From assembly GCA_027490095.1 (NCBI GenBank), contig JAIXYT010000007.1, positions 1-64,000 of the forward strand: DNA of 64,000 nt. The letters run 5' to 3'. This DNA is from Sphingomonadales bacterium (GTDB lineage: Bacteria; Pseudomonadota; Alphaproteobacteria; Sphingomonadales; Sphingomonadaceae). Made by a program: the position numbers and the translations under genes. Below the pieces are notes generated by a model. That model was not told the DNA's origin. It saw only the letters and a program-made list of their open reading frames with translations, and searched no databases. Positions within the stretch are counted from its first letter, which is position 1, and each line of letters opens with the position of its first letter. Positions 33,446-42,127 of the stretch are shown here, piece by piece.

Positions 33446-33966
33446 CGGCTTTCGTCCACCATTGTTCCATGTCGCTCCACATAGGGGTCGTCGATGCCAA
33501 GGCCGGCAAGGATCCTCGTCTCCAGCGCCTCCATCGCCTGCGCGGACACATCGTTCTGATGGTCATGGCCCAGCAGGTGCAATGTGCCATGCACCAGGAG
33601 GTGCGTCACATGCGCCTCGACCGTGATGCCCTTCTCGGCCGCCTCGCGCACCACCGTCTCGTGGCCCAGCGCCAGGTCCCCCAGAAGCAGGTCGGTCTCA
33701 CCCGCCTCTGCCCAGCCCGCCAGCACATCCGCGTCGTGCATCGGAAAGCTCAGCACATTGGTCGGCTTGTCCTTGCCGCGATAGTCGTTGTTCAGGCGCT
33801 GCATTTCGGCATCATCCGTCAGCCGGACGGAAACTTCGACCATGCCGCGGCCGAAATCGGCGCCGGCGCCCGAAAGGGCCGCCCGCACCGCCTGTTCGGC
33901 AAGCACATCCCAGTCGATGTCGGCGTCCCAGTCCCCGCCGACAATATCGCAGTCGATATCAGCCAT
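33442..33966 (-). CDS. ybeY: Endoribonuclease YbeY
   Basis: Single-strand-specific metalloribonuclease involved in 16S rRNA 3' maturation and ribosome quality control. The 174-residue product has the zinc-binding motif HLLVHGTLHLLGHDH near the C-terminus and the upstream block LNNDYRGKDKPTNVLSFPMH. The ATG at 33966 lies 8 nt inside the end of phoH; the longer track ORF is an extension into phoH. The N-terminus (MADIDCDIVGGDWDADIDWD) is unusually acidic. Confidence 0.95.
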   Translation of the reverse strand: MADIDCDIVGGDWDADIDWDVLAEQAVRAALSGAGADFGRGMVEVSVRLTDDAEMQRLNNDYRGKDKPTNVLSFPMHDADVLAGWAEAGETDLLLGDLALGHETVVREAAEKGITVEAHVTHLLVHGTLHLLGHDHQNDVSAQAMEALETRILAGLGIDDPYVERHGTMVDESR

Positions 33967-34966
33967 TGGGCCCCTCATAGGCATCGACGATCTGGCCGAC
34001 GATCGGGTGGCGCACCACGTCCTTCGACGAAAAGCGCTGCACGGCCAGGCCCTTGATGCCTTCCAGGCGGCCGACCGCATCGGCAAGCCCGCTCTTGCCG
34101 GCATCCGGAAGGTCCACCTGGTTCGGGTCTCCGCAGATCACCATGCGGCTGCCCTCGCCAAAGCGGGTCAGGAACATCTTCATCTGCATCGGAGTCGTGT
34201 TCTGCGCCTCGTCCAGGATCACGAAGGCATGGGCCAGCGTGCGCCCACGCATGAAGGCGATGGGTGCGATCTCGATCTCGCCGCTGGCGATCCGCCGCTC
34301 CACCTGCTCGGACGGCAGCATGTCATAGAGCGCATCATAAAGTGGGCGGAGATAGGGATCGACCTTCTCCTTCATGTCGCCCGGCAGGAAGCCCAGGCGT
34401 TCGCCGGCCTCGACCGCCGGGCGCGACAGGATCAGCCGGTCGACGGAGCCTGCCACGAGCTGGCTGACGGCCTGGGCGACCGCCAGATAGGTCTTGCCGG
34501 TGCCCGCCGGCCCCAGCGCGAAGATCATGTCGTTCTTCGACAGGGCCTGGATATACTGGGCCTGCGCAGCGTTGCGGGCCATGATGGTCTTGCGCCGGGT
34601 GCGGATCATCGGCGGCGGCCCGCCGCTGCCGCCTTCCAGCGCGACTCCGTCGGCCGGCGCCTCGGCTGCCAGCACGATCGCTGCCTCCACGTCGGCGCTG
34701 TCCACCGACATCCCGCGTTCCAGACGCGCATAGAGCTCGGTCAGCACATCGCGCGCCCGCGCAATGGCCTGGCTGTCGCCTTCAACGGCGACGCGATTGC
34801 CGCGCGCCGCGATATAGACACCGAGCCGGTTCTCGATGGTGATGAGGTTCTGGTCGAACTGCCCGAACAGGCTGCCCAGCAGCGCCGGGCGATCGAATTC
34901 CAGCTCCAGCCGGGCGCGGCCGTTGGAGGGGGCGGGAGCGGCCGGTTCGGCCTGGCGCTTCACCAT
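33959..34966 (-). CDS. phoH: PhoH-like ATPase (YbeZ)
   Basis: Cytosolic P-loop ATPase that works with YbeY in RNA metabolism. From the ATG at 34966 it has 335 residues: an N-terminal KH-like region (DNITIENRLG-type segment, here QNLITIENRLGVYIAARGNR), Walker A GPAGTGKTYLAVAQAV and Walker B HAFVILDEAQNTTP. The start shares one base with the miaB stop (TGATG) and the end overlaps ybeY, so the three are translationally linked. Confidence 0.95.
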   Translation of the reverse strand: MVKRQAEPAAPAPSNGRARLELEFDRPALLGSLFGQFDQNLITIENRLGVYIAARGNRVAVEGDSQAIARARDVLTELYARLERGMSVDSADVEAAIVLAAEAPADGVALEGGSGGPPPMIRTRRKTIMARNAAQAQYIQALSKNDMIFALGPAGTGKTYLAVAQAVSQLVAGSVDRLILSRPAVEAGERLGFLPGDMKEKVDPYLRPLYDALYDMLPSEQVERRIASGEIEIAPIAFMRGRTLAHAFVILDEAQNTTPMQMKMFLTRFGEGSRMVICGDPNQVDLPDAGKSGLADAVGRLEGIKGLAVQRFSSKDVVRHPIVGQIVDAYEGPNG

Positions 34967-36285
34967 CAGGCAGCGGTCTTCATCTGGAGCATTCGTCCTT
35001 CCACACTGTTGGGGCCGGCACCCACGATTTCCACCGAGACGATATCGCCCACCGTCAGCGTCGGATCCGTGACAACCACGGACTGCAGCCAGGGCGATTT
35101 TCCGATCCACTGTCCGGGTTGCCGTCCGCGCCGCTCGATCAGGATATCGCAGGCCCGCCCCACAGTACCGGCATTGAAGGCCAGCGACTTCTCCTGGAGC
35201 AGGGCCTGCAGGCGCTGCAGCCGGTCGCTCTTCACCTCTTCGGGCACCTGGTCGTCGCGCTCGGCGGCCGGCGTTCCCAGCCGCGGCGAGTATTTGAAGC
35301 TGAAGGCCTGGGCGTAACCCACCTCCTCCACGATCCCCAGCGTGTCCTGGAAGTCCGCCTCGGTCTCGCCGGGGAAGCCGACGATGAAGTCGGATGTGAT
35401 GGCGATATCCGGTCTTGCCGCGCGGAAGCGGGCGATGATGTCGAGATAGAAGGCCCGCGTGTGTTTCCGGTTCATGGCGGCAAGGATCCGGTCGCTTCCC
35501 GACTGCACCGGCAGGTGCAGATAGGGCATCAGCTGGGGAATCTCGGCATGGGCCAGGATCATCGCCTCGGTCACGTCGCGCGGATGGCTGGTGGTGTAGC
35601 GCAGCCGCTCGACCCCGGGGATGGCGGCGATCTCGGCCAGCAGTTCGCCGAAGCGCATGTTGCCCTGCCCCCAGGCGTTCACATTCTGCCCCAGAAGCGT
35701 GATTTCGCGCGCGCCGGCAGCGACCAGCTGCCGGGCCTCCTCGACCAGCGCGTCCATCGGGCGCGAGGCTTCCGCACCCCGCGTGTAGGGCACCACGCAG
35801 AAGGCGCAGAACTTGTCGCAGCCTTCCTGGATCGTCAGGAAGGCCGAAGGCCCGCGCCTCTGCCGACCGGGCAGCGCGCCGAACTTGCTGTCGGCCGGCA
35901 TGTCGAGGTCGACGAGGCGCTCTTCGCCGGCCGCCTGCCGCTTCAGCAGCTCGGGCAGCCGGTGATAGGCCTGCGGGCCCACCACCAGATCGACGGCGCC
36001 GGCCCGGCGCATGATCTCTGCGCCCTCGGCCTGCGCGACGCAGCCGGTCACCGCGATCACCGGCTTGCGGCCGTCTTCCCGCGCCCGCTTGGCGATCCGC
36101 CCCACCTCGGAATAGAGCTTCTCGGCCGCCTTTTCGCGGATGTGGCAGGTGTTCAGGATCAGCACATCGGCCGACTCCGTGCCCGCCTCGTGCAGCCCGT
36201 CCGCTGCCAGCGCCTCGCCCATGCGCTCGGCGTCATAGACATTCATCTGGCATCCGAAGGACTTGATGGCAAAGGTGCGGGTCAA
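34966..36285 (-). CDS. miaB: tRNA-2-methylthio-N6-dimethylallyladenosine synthase MiaB
   Basis: Radical-SAM methylthiotransferase that adds a methylthio group to i6A37 of tRNAs reading UNN codons. The 439-residue protein has the UPF0004 domain Cys (Cys12 in FGCQMN, Cys47 in NTCHIRE, and GCVAQ), the radical-SAM motif GCDKFCAFC and a C-terminal TRAM domain. The start is TTG at 36285: it overlaps the plsC stop as TTGA, and any later ATG would delete the first cluster ligand. The 623-residue track ORF is a fusion artefact with the plsC region. Confidence 0.94.
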   Translation of the reverse strand: MTRTFAIKSFGCQMNVYDAERMGEALAADGLHEAGTESADVLILNTCHIREKAAEKLYSEVGRIAKRAREDGRKPVIAVTGCVAQAEGAEIMRRAGAVDLVVGPQAYHRLPELLKRQAAGEERLVDLDMPADSKFGALPGRQRRGPSAFLTIQEGCDKFCAFCVVPYTRGAEASRPMDALVEEARQLVAAGAREITLLGQNVNAWGQGNMRFGELLAEIAAIPGVERLRYTTSHPRDVTEAMILAHAEIPQLMPYLHLPVQSGSDRILAAMNRKHTRAFYLDIIARFRAARPDIAITSDFIVGFPGETEADFQDTLGIVEEVGYAQAFSFKYSPRLGTPAAERDDQVPEEVKSDRLQRLQALLQEKSLAFNAGTVGRACDILIERRGRQPGQWIGKSPWLQSVVVTDPTLTVGDIVSVEIVGAGPNSVEGRMLQMKTAA

Positions 36286-37097
36286 ATCGGGTCTCGCATG
36301 AGCTTCTGGTAGCTCGCCCGTATCACGGCATGGCAATGCCGCGCGAGGGCCTTCCTGTCGGCGAAGTCCGCCCGTCGCACCGGCTCGTGGCACAGGATGC
36401 GCGCCTCGATCCGGCCCAGCTTCATCAGGTCGACGGCATGGGGGCCCAGTTCCATGTCGCCGATCCAGGCAATGTCGAGCAGCCGCTGCCGGGTCAGCGG
36501 CAGGCCGTTGAGACGGGTATAGGCCAGCGTGACCGGCTGGATGCGCACATCCTCCAGTGCATCGCCCTCGACAACCGAGAAGAGGCTGCTCTTGAACGGC
36601 AGCACATGCACGCCGTCGTTGCTGGTTCCTTCCGGAAACAGGATGATGTTGTGGCCCTGCCCCAGCCTCTGCTGGATTTCCGATGCCTGCTCGCCGGCCC
36701 GCGTGCGCCGCTCGCGCTCGACATAGATGGTGTCCTGGATATCGGCCAGATGGCCGACGATCCCCATGCTGCCCACCTCGGCCTTGGCCACGAACGAACC
36801 GCGGATCCGACTGCCCAGGACCGGAATGTCGAGCCACGAGATGTGGTTCGCGACATAGAGGACACCGCCGGTCGCCGGCGCACCTTCAAGGCGGCTCGTC
36901 ACCCCCAGCGAGCGGGCGACCGCCTGGTGCCACAGCATGGGGATGCGCCCGGCGCCGCGCCGATCGATCAGCTTGTGCACATGGGCAGGCGCCACCAGCG
37001 TGCCGGTGGCCGCCAGCGCACCGGCAACGGATTTCAGATGTCCCAGCGGCTGGAAGGGCTCGGGCGGCCTTGCCCCGCGCGCCGGCATGGATGACAT
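36282..37097 (-). CDS. plsC: 1-acyl-sn-glycerol-3-phosphate acyltransferase (PlsC family)
   Basis: Membrane-associated acyltransferase that makes phosphatidic acid or remodels lysophospholipids. The 271-residue protein has the catalytic NHISWLDIP (NHx4D), the glycerol-phosphate-binding FPEGTSNDG and the hydrophobic N-terminal segment. Substrate class (phospholipid or ornithine lipid) cannot be decided. Two in-frame ATGs (37097, 37088) are possible. It follows fur by 8 nt and overlaps the TTG of miaB. Confidence 0.9.
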   Translation of the reverse strand: MSSMPARGARPPEPFQPLGHLKSVAGALAATGTLVAPAHVHKLIDRRGAGRIPMLWHQAVARSLGVTSRLEGAPATGGVLYVANHISWLDIPVLGSRIRGSFVAKAEVGSMGIVGHLADIQDTIYVERERRTRAGEQASEIQQRLGQGHNIILFPEGTSNDGVHVLPFKSSLFSVVEGDALEDVRIQPVTLAYTRLNGLPLTRQRLLDIAWIGDMELGPHAVDLMKLGRIEARILCHEPVRRADFADRKALARHCHAVIRASYQKLMRDPI

Positions 37098-37105
37098 GGG
37101 CGTGG

Positions 37106-37540
37106 TCAGGCGCGGCCTTTCGCGCCGTCCTTCTGCGGAACGCCATACAGTTCGAGCCGGTGGTCGACGAGGCGGAAGCCCAGCCGCTCGGCGATGGCGT
37201 TCTGCAGCTTCTCGAGATCCGCATCGTGGAACTCGATCACGTTTCCGGTCTCGATGTCGATCAGATGGTCGTGATGCTCGTCGGGAGTCGGCTCATAGCG
37301 GCTGCGCCCGTCGCGGAAATCATGCCGCTCGAGGATGCCGGCCTCTTCGAACAGGCGCACCGTGCGATAGACGGTCGCGATCGAGATGCCCTTGTCGACG
37401 GCGGACGCCCGCCTGTGGAGCTCCTCGACATCGGGGTGGTCGCGCGCTTCCGACAGCACGCGCGCGATCACGCGGCGCTGCTCGGTGATCCGCAGCCCCT
37501 TGGCGTGGCACAAGGCCTCGATGTCGATCGTTCCCGGCAT
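37106..37540 (-). CDS. fur: Fur-family metal-responsive regulator
   Basis: DNA-binding repressor responding to Fe(II), or to Mn(II) in some alphaproteobacteria (Mur). The 144-residue protein has a winged helix (ISIATVYRTVRLFEEAGILE) and the dimerisation domain with metal ligands in HHDHLIDIETGNVIEF. The CxxC structural-zinc pair of E. coli Fur (ICLDCG) is replaced by IDIETG, as usual in alphaproteobacterial Fur/Mur; nothing points to Irr (no HRM Cys-Pro). It is first in the fur-plsC-miaB-phoH-ybeY-corC string. Confidence 0.92.
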   Translation of the reverse strand: MPGTIDIEALCHAKGLRITEQRRVIARVLSEARDHPDVEELHRRASAVDKGISIATVYRTVRLFEEAGILERHDFRDGRSRYEPTPDEHHDHLIDIETGNVIEFHDADLEKLQNAIAERLGFRLVDHRLELYGVPQKDGAKGRA

Positions 37541-37610
37541 TCACCCACCTGTCCCGGCAAAAGGCACCGTGCCCTTCACAGATAGAGCGCGCAAGCCGAA
37601 GGGGCAAGGC

Positions 37611-37644
37611 AAACAGGCCCGGCGCCAGGGCACCGGGCCTGTTT
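37611..37644 (-). terminator. Rho-independent terminator after mucR
   Basis: A perfect 12-bp stem (AAACAGGCCCGG / CCGGGCCTGTTT, 10-nt loop) begins 6 nt after the mucR stop. On the minus strand the stem ends in CTGTTTGCC, a short U-run. It separates mucR from fur. Confidence 0.8.
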
Positions 37645-37649
37645 GTGCA

Positions 37650-38072
37650 TCACTTCTTGCGGGTCGTCCGGCTCTTCGTCGTGCCCAGCCCGATCGACTT
37701 GGCAAGCTGGCGCCGCGCCTCGGCATAGTTGGGGGCAACCATCGGGTAATCCGCCGGAAGGCCCCACTTCACGCGATACTCGTCCGGCGTCATGCCATAG
37801 GCGGTCATGAGGTGCCGCTTCAGCATCTTCAGCTTCTTCCCGTCTTCCAGGCAGACGATGTAGTCGGGCTTGATCGACGAGCGGATCGGAACCGCCGGCT
37901 CAAGCTTCACCTCGGGCGCCTTCGTCGGCGTGCCGAGCCCCGACAGGGTCGCGTAGACGTTCTGGATCAGTTGCGGCAGGTCATTCACGGCCACGCTGTT
38001 GTTGGCGACGTGGCTGGAAACGATGTCGGCCGTCAGGGCCAGCAGGTCATTGTGCTCGATCTGGTCAGGCAT
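37650..38072 (-). CDS. mucR: MucR/Ros-family transcriptional regulator
   Basis: Global regulator of the Ros/MucR family, which in alphaproteobacteria controls exopolysaccharide, motility and cell-cycle genes and binds AT-rich DNA. The 140-residue product has the zinc-finger-like segment VCLEDGKKLKMLKRHLMTAY followed by GMTPDEYRVKWGLPADYPMV. The finger is non-canonical: Cys74 and His87 are kept, but the second Cys is Asp77 and the last His is missing, as in many MucR proteins. The ATG at 38072 has an AAGGAAG site at ideal spacing, which decides against the upstream ATGs of the track ORF. A terminator follows. Confidence 0.93.
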   Translation of the reverse strand: MPDQIEHNDLLALTADIVSSHVANNSVAVNDLPQLIQNVYATLSGLGTPTKAPEVKLEPAVPIRSSIKPDYIVCLEDGKKLKMLKRHLMTAYGMTPDEYRVKWGLPADYPMVAPNYAEARRQLAKSIGLGTTKSRTTRKK

Positions 38073-38264
38073 TCGTGTCTTCCTTGCTTCGTTCATGCAG
38101 GGCTGTCCCTGCAACTGCGGCCTGGTGCGACAGGTTCGTAACCATCATCTGTTCGAGCCCAACATTTGCACCGCGGCTGCGACCTTATCCTTGTCTACGC
38201 GGATGGCCCGCCATGTCAGCTTCGGGCAGAGACTTCAACCGATTTGTCGGCAGTGGTCGATGAC

Positions 38265-38284
38265 CTGGCCCAATATTGGGCCAG
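38265..38284. repeat. Perfect 20-bp palindrome between mucR and rimI
   Basis: CTGGCCCAATATTGGGCCAG is a perfect 20-bp palindrome, 7 nt past the rimI stop and about 190 nt upstream of mucR. There is no loop and no U-tract, so it fits a protein-binding operator better than a terminator. A GTAACCAT octamer occurs beside it and again near 38137. Confidence 0.6.
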
Positions 38285-38290
38285 TAACCA

Positions 38291-38803
38291 TTACAGCGAG
38301 AGCGACAGCGTTATTGCATCAATGCTTTCGCCCGTCAGCGTGCGGTAATAGCCGGGACGCCGCCCCTGGGGAAGGAACCCGGCCGACCTGTAGAGCGACA
38401 GGGCTGCCGCGTTGCTCGCCCGCACTTCCAGGAACAGGCGGCGGGCTCCGCGGGACTTCGCAGATTGCGCAACGGCCGCCATCATGCGGCGCCCTTCCCC
38501 ACGCGCGCGCCGCCCTGGCGCAACTGCGCACAGCAGCAGTTCCACTTCGTCGAACGTCTGCCGGCTCATGGCGAACGCCACCAGTTCACCGTCCGCGTGG
38601 CCGAGGTCGAACCAGGCGCCGGCGGTGGCCAGCAGTGCCGAAATCTGCATCGCCGTCCACGCCTCCCGGTAGAGCGGCTCGAAGGCGGCTTCAGCCAGGC
38701 GCGCGACGGCCTCGCTGTCGGCGAGCCCGCCCGTGCGCCACACGACGTGGCCGCCGTCAGCCGTCGGCGTGCAGTCTGTCTCCAGGTTCCGGTGGGCGGA
38801 CAT
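38291..38803 (-). CDS. rimI: Ribosomal-protein-S18-alanine N-acetyltransferase RimI
   Basis: GNAT enzyme that acetylates the N-terminus of ribosomal protein S18 or other substrates. From the ATG at 38803 it has 170 residues with LLLCAVAPGRRARGEGRRMM (acetyl-CoA-binding region) and LFLEVRASNAAALSLYRSAG plus FLPQGRRPGYYRT, the typical RimI C-terminus. The gene overlaps the end of tsaB by 47 nt; this tsaB-rimI order is common. The longer track ORF is antisense-free read-through of tsaB in another frame. Confidence 0.9.
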   Translation of the reverse strand: MSAHRNLETDCTPTADGGHVVWRTGGLADSEAVARLAEAAFEPLYREAWTAMQISALLATAGAWFDLGHADGELVAFAMSRQTFDEVELLLCAVAPGRRARGEGRRMMAAVAQSAKSRGARRLFLEVRASNAAALSLYRSAGFLPQGRRPGYYRTLTGESIDAITLSLSL

Positions 38804-39410
38804 ACAGAATCTCTGCCCCGCCAAGGTCCGACATGGCAAGAGCCCGAACAGCGCAGGCCCGCGGCGGTGTCGGAGCATGCCCGTCGGCCAGCAGGGCCGT
38901 GCCGACGACATGGGGGTATCGATCCGCCAGCCGCCGGGCCTGATCGGGCAGCAGGGACTGCGGCGCAAGCGCGGCGCCCTCACCGAAGCCTTCCACCCAG
39001 ATCTGGCCGCGCGGCGCCGCCAGCGCGACAAGAAGGGGGCTGCCATCCGCAGGGCTGCCCGCTTCGGCTGCGACCAGCTGGGTCGAACGGACACCATGCA
39101 GCGTCGCGCCCCAGGCAAGCGCAAGGGCGCGGGCCGCGGCAAGCCCGATCCTGAGCCCGGTGAAGCTGCCCGGACCGGTTTCGACGACAATCCGCCTGCA
39201 CGGGTGCCCCGCGCCGCCGAACGGCGCCAGAAGGGCTGCGATCGCCGGCATCAGGGCCTCGGCATGGCCCTTGGCCAGGGCCTCGTGATGCACGGCTGCC
39301 GGAACCCCGTCGTGCAGCAGCGCCAGCGACAGGTCATGCCCGGTCCCGATCACCAGCGTTGCGCCCTCCCAGTCCCGGGCTGGCGCCCCGGTGCCTAGAG
39401 AATCCGGCAT
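38757..39410 (-). CDS. tsaB: tRNA threonylcarbamoyladenosine biosynthesis protein TsaB
   Basis: Non-catalytic partner of TsaD in t6A37 formation on ANN-decoding tRNAs. The 217-residue product has the ASKHA-fold features VETGPGSFTGLRIGLAAARA (diagnostic) and an N-terminal LVIGTGHDLSLALLHDG; the usual DTS of the first strand is replaced by GTG. The start at 39410 overlaps the preceding nitroreductase gene by 16 nt. It is followed by rimI. Confidence 0.92.
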   Translation of the reverse strand: MPDSLGTGAPARDWEGATLVIGTGHDLSLALLHDGVPAAVHHEALAKGHAEALMPAIAALLAPFGGAGHPCRRIVVETGPGSFTGLRIGLAAARALALAWGATLHGVRSTQLVAAEAGSPADGSPLLVALAAPRGQIWVEGFGEGAALAPQSLLPDQARRLADRYPHVVGTALLADGHAPTPPRACAVRALAMSDLGGAEILYVRPPEPGDRLHADG

Positions 39411-39985
39411 GCATCCTCGAACGGAAGGCGCGGCAGCCTGGGGAACAGCTTCTCGCCCGTGCCATGCCCGATCGAGCAGATGAAATTGGTCTCGACCCGC
39501 GTGCCCGCCCAGAAGGCCGCGTCGACTGCGGCGGAATCGAAGCCGGACATCGGCCCCGTGTCGAGCCCGAGCGCTCGCGCCGCCATGATCAGCCAGGCGC
39601 CCTGCAGGCTGCTGTTGCGGAACGCGGTCGCGCGGATCAGATCGGCGCTGTCTGCAAACCAGCTGCGCGCATCGGCATGCGGGAACAGCTCGGGCAGGCG
39701 CTCGTGCCAGTCGAGGTCCATGCCCACGATCACCGTCACCGGCGCCTGCCGCACCTTGTGGGCATTCTGCGCCGACACGCATTGCGCAAGACGGTCGCGG
39801 GCCGCCTCGCTGGCGCAGAACAGGAAGCGCGCAGGCGACCCGTTGGCGGATGTCGGGCCGAACTTCAGCAGTTCGTACAGCTGGCGCAGCACCGTCTCGG
39901 GCAGCGGGTCGGTGTGCCAGTCGTAATGGGTGCGCGCCTCGGTGAACAGCTGCTCCAGCGCGGATTCGGTCAGCGGCTCGGCCAT
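39395..39985 (-). CDS. Malonic semialdehyde reductase-like nitroreductase (RutE/HadB family)
   Basis: FMN-dependent reductase of the nitroreductase superfamily. The 196-residue protein has YELLKFGPTSANGSPARFLF (flavin-binding, SxxNxxP) and AWLIMAARALGLDTGPMSGF, both typical of the RutE subgroup, which reduces malonic semialdehyde in pyrimidine catabolism. No other rut gene is near, so the in vivo substrate is uncertain. It shares one base with the nfuA stop (TGATG) and overlaps tsaB. Confidence 0.88.
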   Translation of the reverse strand: MAEPLTESALEQLFTEARTHYDWHTDPLPETVLRQLYELLKFGPTSANGSPARFLFCASEAARDRLAQCVSAQNAHKVRQAPVTVIVGMDLDWHERLPELFPHADARSWFADSADLIRATAFRNSSLQGAWLIMAARALGLDTGPMSGFDSAAVDAAFWAGTRVETNFICSIGHGTGEKLFPRLPRLPFEDACRIL

Positions 39986-40545
39986 CAGACAGCCCGGACT
40001 TCCGTGACTTCGGGCACATAATGGCGCAGCAGATTCTCGATCCCGCCCTTCAGCGTGGCCGTCGACGACGGGCAACCGGCGCAGCTGCCCCGCATGTGCA
40101 GGTAGACGATGCCCTTCTGGAAGCCGCGATAGACGATGTCCCCGCCGTCATTGGCGACCGCCGGGCGGACGCGGGTGTCGAGCAGGTCGCGGATCTGGGC
40201 CACGATGTCGGCATCGGCCGGGTCATCATGCGTTTCCTCTTCGGCAGCATCGCCCGCCAGCAGCGGCGCGCCACTCGCGAAATGGTCCATGATCACGCCC
40301 AGCACGTCGGTCTTCAGGGTCGACCAGTCGGCACTGCCCGGCGCCTTGGTCACGCTCACGAAATCCTGCCCGAAATAGACCCGCTCCACGTCGCCCAGTG
40401 CAAACAGCGCGCGCGCCAGCGGCGACCGCTCGGCTGACTCGGGCGACGCGAAATCGACGCCCTCCCCTGCCATCACCTCGCGGCCGGGCAGGAACTTCAG
40501 CGTTTGCGGGTTGGGTGTGCGTTCGGTCTCGATCAGCATGGACAT
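39985..40545 (-). CDS. nfuA: NifU-family iron-sulfur carrier protein (NfuA-like)
   Basis: Carrier that delivers Fe-S clusters to target enzymes. The 186-residue product has the N-terminal Nfu domain (ERTPNPQTLKFLPGREVM) and the C-terminal NifU domain with the cluster-binding CxxC in HMRGSCAGCPSSTATLKGGI. This is the architecture of alphaproteobacterial and mitochondrial Nfu proteins. Two Met codons begin the protein (MSML), so the start could be two residues later. It precedes the nitroreductase and tsaB. Confidence 0.94.
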   Translation of the reverse strand: MSMLIETERTPNPQTLKFLPGREVMAGEGVDFASPESAERSPLARALFALGDVERVYFGQDFVSVTKAPGSADWSTLKTDVLGVIMDHFASGAPLLAGDAAEEETHDDPADADIVAQIRDLLDTRVRPAVANDGGDIVYRGFQKGIVYLHMRGSCAGCPSSTATLKGGIENLLRHYVPEVTEVRAV

Positions 40546-40615
40546 GCTCCTTTGTCGCCGATCGACATGGCCCGGCCGCAGCCCTTAATCAAGACCGGAT
40601 TGCTCGGAATTGCCC

Positions 40616-41083
40616 TCAGGTCAGCCGGTCGAGGTCGGCATCGGCAATGCCGCCCGGCACGATCATTACCATGCACGGCAGCGTGCCGGCGGCATCGCCT
40701 GCGAAATGTTCGACCAGCGGCCCCGGCTTGCCCTTCGCGGCAGCCGCCAGAACCAGTGCCCGGATCGAGCGGTCGGACTTCAGCACGTCCATGACGGCTT
40801 CGGTCGCCCGCCCGCGTGTCAGCCGCACACCCGGCCGCACGCCCGTCAGCGCTTCGACTTCGGCGGCCTTGGCGGCCAGCACGGCCCGGCCGATGTCCTC
40901 GGCCTCGGCTTCCATGTCCTTCTGCACCCCGCCCCATTGCAGGAACTGGCTGGGCTTCAGCACGTGGAGCAGCGCGACCTGGGCCCCCGTGTGCTGCGCC
41001 CGAAGCGCTGCAAAGCGAAGCGCCTTCGCGCTTTCGGCGGTGTCGTCCACCACAACCAGAAAGGTCTCGGCTGCGTCGTTCAT
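40616..41083 (-). CDS. Universal stress protein (UspA family)
   Basis: A 155-residue single-domain Usp: ETFLVVVDDTAESAKALRFA starts the alpha/beta fold, and ALVLAAAAKGKPGPLVEHFA plus PCMVMIVPGG form the end. The ATP-binding G-2x-G-9x-G(S/T) motif is not fully present, so nucleotide binding is doubtful. The ATG at 41083 follows a GTGAGGGG ribosome site. It lies between nfuA and the membrane protein gene, all on the minus strand. Confidence 0.88.
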   Translation of the reverse strand: MNDAAETFLVVVDDTAESAKALRFAALRAQHTGAQVALLHVLKPSQFLQWGGVQKDMEAEAEDIGRAVLAAKAAEVEALTGVRPGVRLTRGRATEAVMDVLKSDRSIRALVLAAAAKGKPGPLVEHFAGDAAGTLPCMVMIVPGGIADADLDRLT

Positions 41084-41124
41084 GGTTCGCCCCTCACCCC
41101 CCATCCGCCCGTCGCGAAGCCCGG

Positions 41125-42078
41125 TCAGCCCTGTCCGGCCAGAATGGCACGAAGGCCGTTGGCCGCGACCAGCAGCGCATAGCCCGATCCTACCAGATCG
41201 CTTTCGCCGGCGAAAACAGGGTCCATCTTCGCTGCCCGGTCGAGCGCATCCTGCACCTCGCTCCACCGGCCGGCGCGGCCCGACAGCCGAATGGCTGCCG
41301 CCTCGTCCTCGCGCAGCCCCCTCAGCAACAGGGTCGCGGCATAGGCCGTTCCGCGTGCCCGGGCCAGTTGAACGCCGGCAGAGCCGGCCCCGGGATCCCG
41401 GATCAGCCTGTCCCCTCGCTCCGCCTCGGCCTCGATCGCCTCCAGAAGCGCGCCCAGCACGGCGAGGCTCTGGCCCGAAATCCGGCGGGCGCCTGGCTGC
41501 ACGCCGCCCCCCGAGCGGGCCGCGGCGCGCTCCATGTTATAGGCCCGCAGTTCGCTTCGTCCGTCCAGCAGATGATGTTCGGCGGGCCGGCCGATCGGCG
41601 GCATCCCGGGCCGGATCCACCACAAGGTCGGATCGGTGGCAAGGGATTCGGCGGCGGCCGTCAGCCGGGGTGTCCGGCCGGAATCCGCCATTGCCTGCAC
41701 CGACCCGCTGATCGTGCGGACCAGCGCCTCCTGGAAGGCCGGTGTGCGCCGCGCGAGCCCGGTCGGATAGAAGATGGGATCATTGGGCGTGAAGGCCCTG
41801 TCGGCGACCTGCTGCGACAACAGCCGGGCTGCCATCCCGGCCGTCACGGATCCGCCCGGCGGCAGGTCCGCCCGTTCGGGGCGCGTCGCCAGGTCCACTT
41901 CGATTCCGGCCCGGATCGTTCCGATGACCCCGTACCAGACGCCAAGCAGGCCGAAGAGGAGCAGGAGCAGCCGGAGCGGAGGCGGCACGCGGGCCAACAG
42001 GCCCTGCGCGCCCGGCGCGGGGGGCTGGGCTGTGGTCGCACCGGCTGCATCCCGCCGCTGGAAGGGGTTCAGGGCCAT
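41125..42078 (-). CDS. Membrane-anchored protein of unknown function, possibly DUF2333-like
   Basis: A 317-residue protein with a Pro-rich cytosolic N-terminus, one membrane helix (LRLLLLLFGLLGVWYGVIGT) and a periplasmic domain of about 260 residues containing NDPIFYPTGLARRTPAFQEA and TDPTLWWIRPGMPPIGRP. The layout resembles the DUF2333 family of alphaproteobacteria; this assignment is from memory and tentative. The gene is alone in its direction between the Usp gene and the lipoprotein gene, without overlap. Confidence 0.75.
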   Translation of the reverse strand: MALNPFQRRDAAGATTAQPPAPGAQGLLARVPPPLRLLLLLFGLLGVWYGVIGTIRAGIEVDLATRPERADLPPGGSVTAGMAARLLSQQVADRAFTPNDPIFYPTGLARRTPAFQEALVRTISGSVQAMADSGRTPRLTAAAESLATDPTLWWIRPGMPPIGRPAEHHLLDGRSELRAYNMERAAARSGGGVQPGARRISGQSLAVLGALLEAIEAEAERGDRLIRDPGAGSAGVQLARARGTAYAATLLLRGLREDEAAAIRLSGRAGRWSEVQDALDRAAKMDPVFAGESDLVGSGYALLVAANGLRAILAGQG

Positions 42079-42127
42079 GGCTCGGCTTAGGCCGGTCCCG
42101 AAGATGCGTCCAGCATGGTCCGCCCTG

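Noticed and set aside
38291-38803. Possibility that the minus-strand GNAT here is a resistance-type acetyltransferase
   Set aside because: Overlap with tsaB and the RimI-type C-terminus make RimI the better reading.
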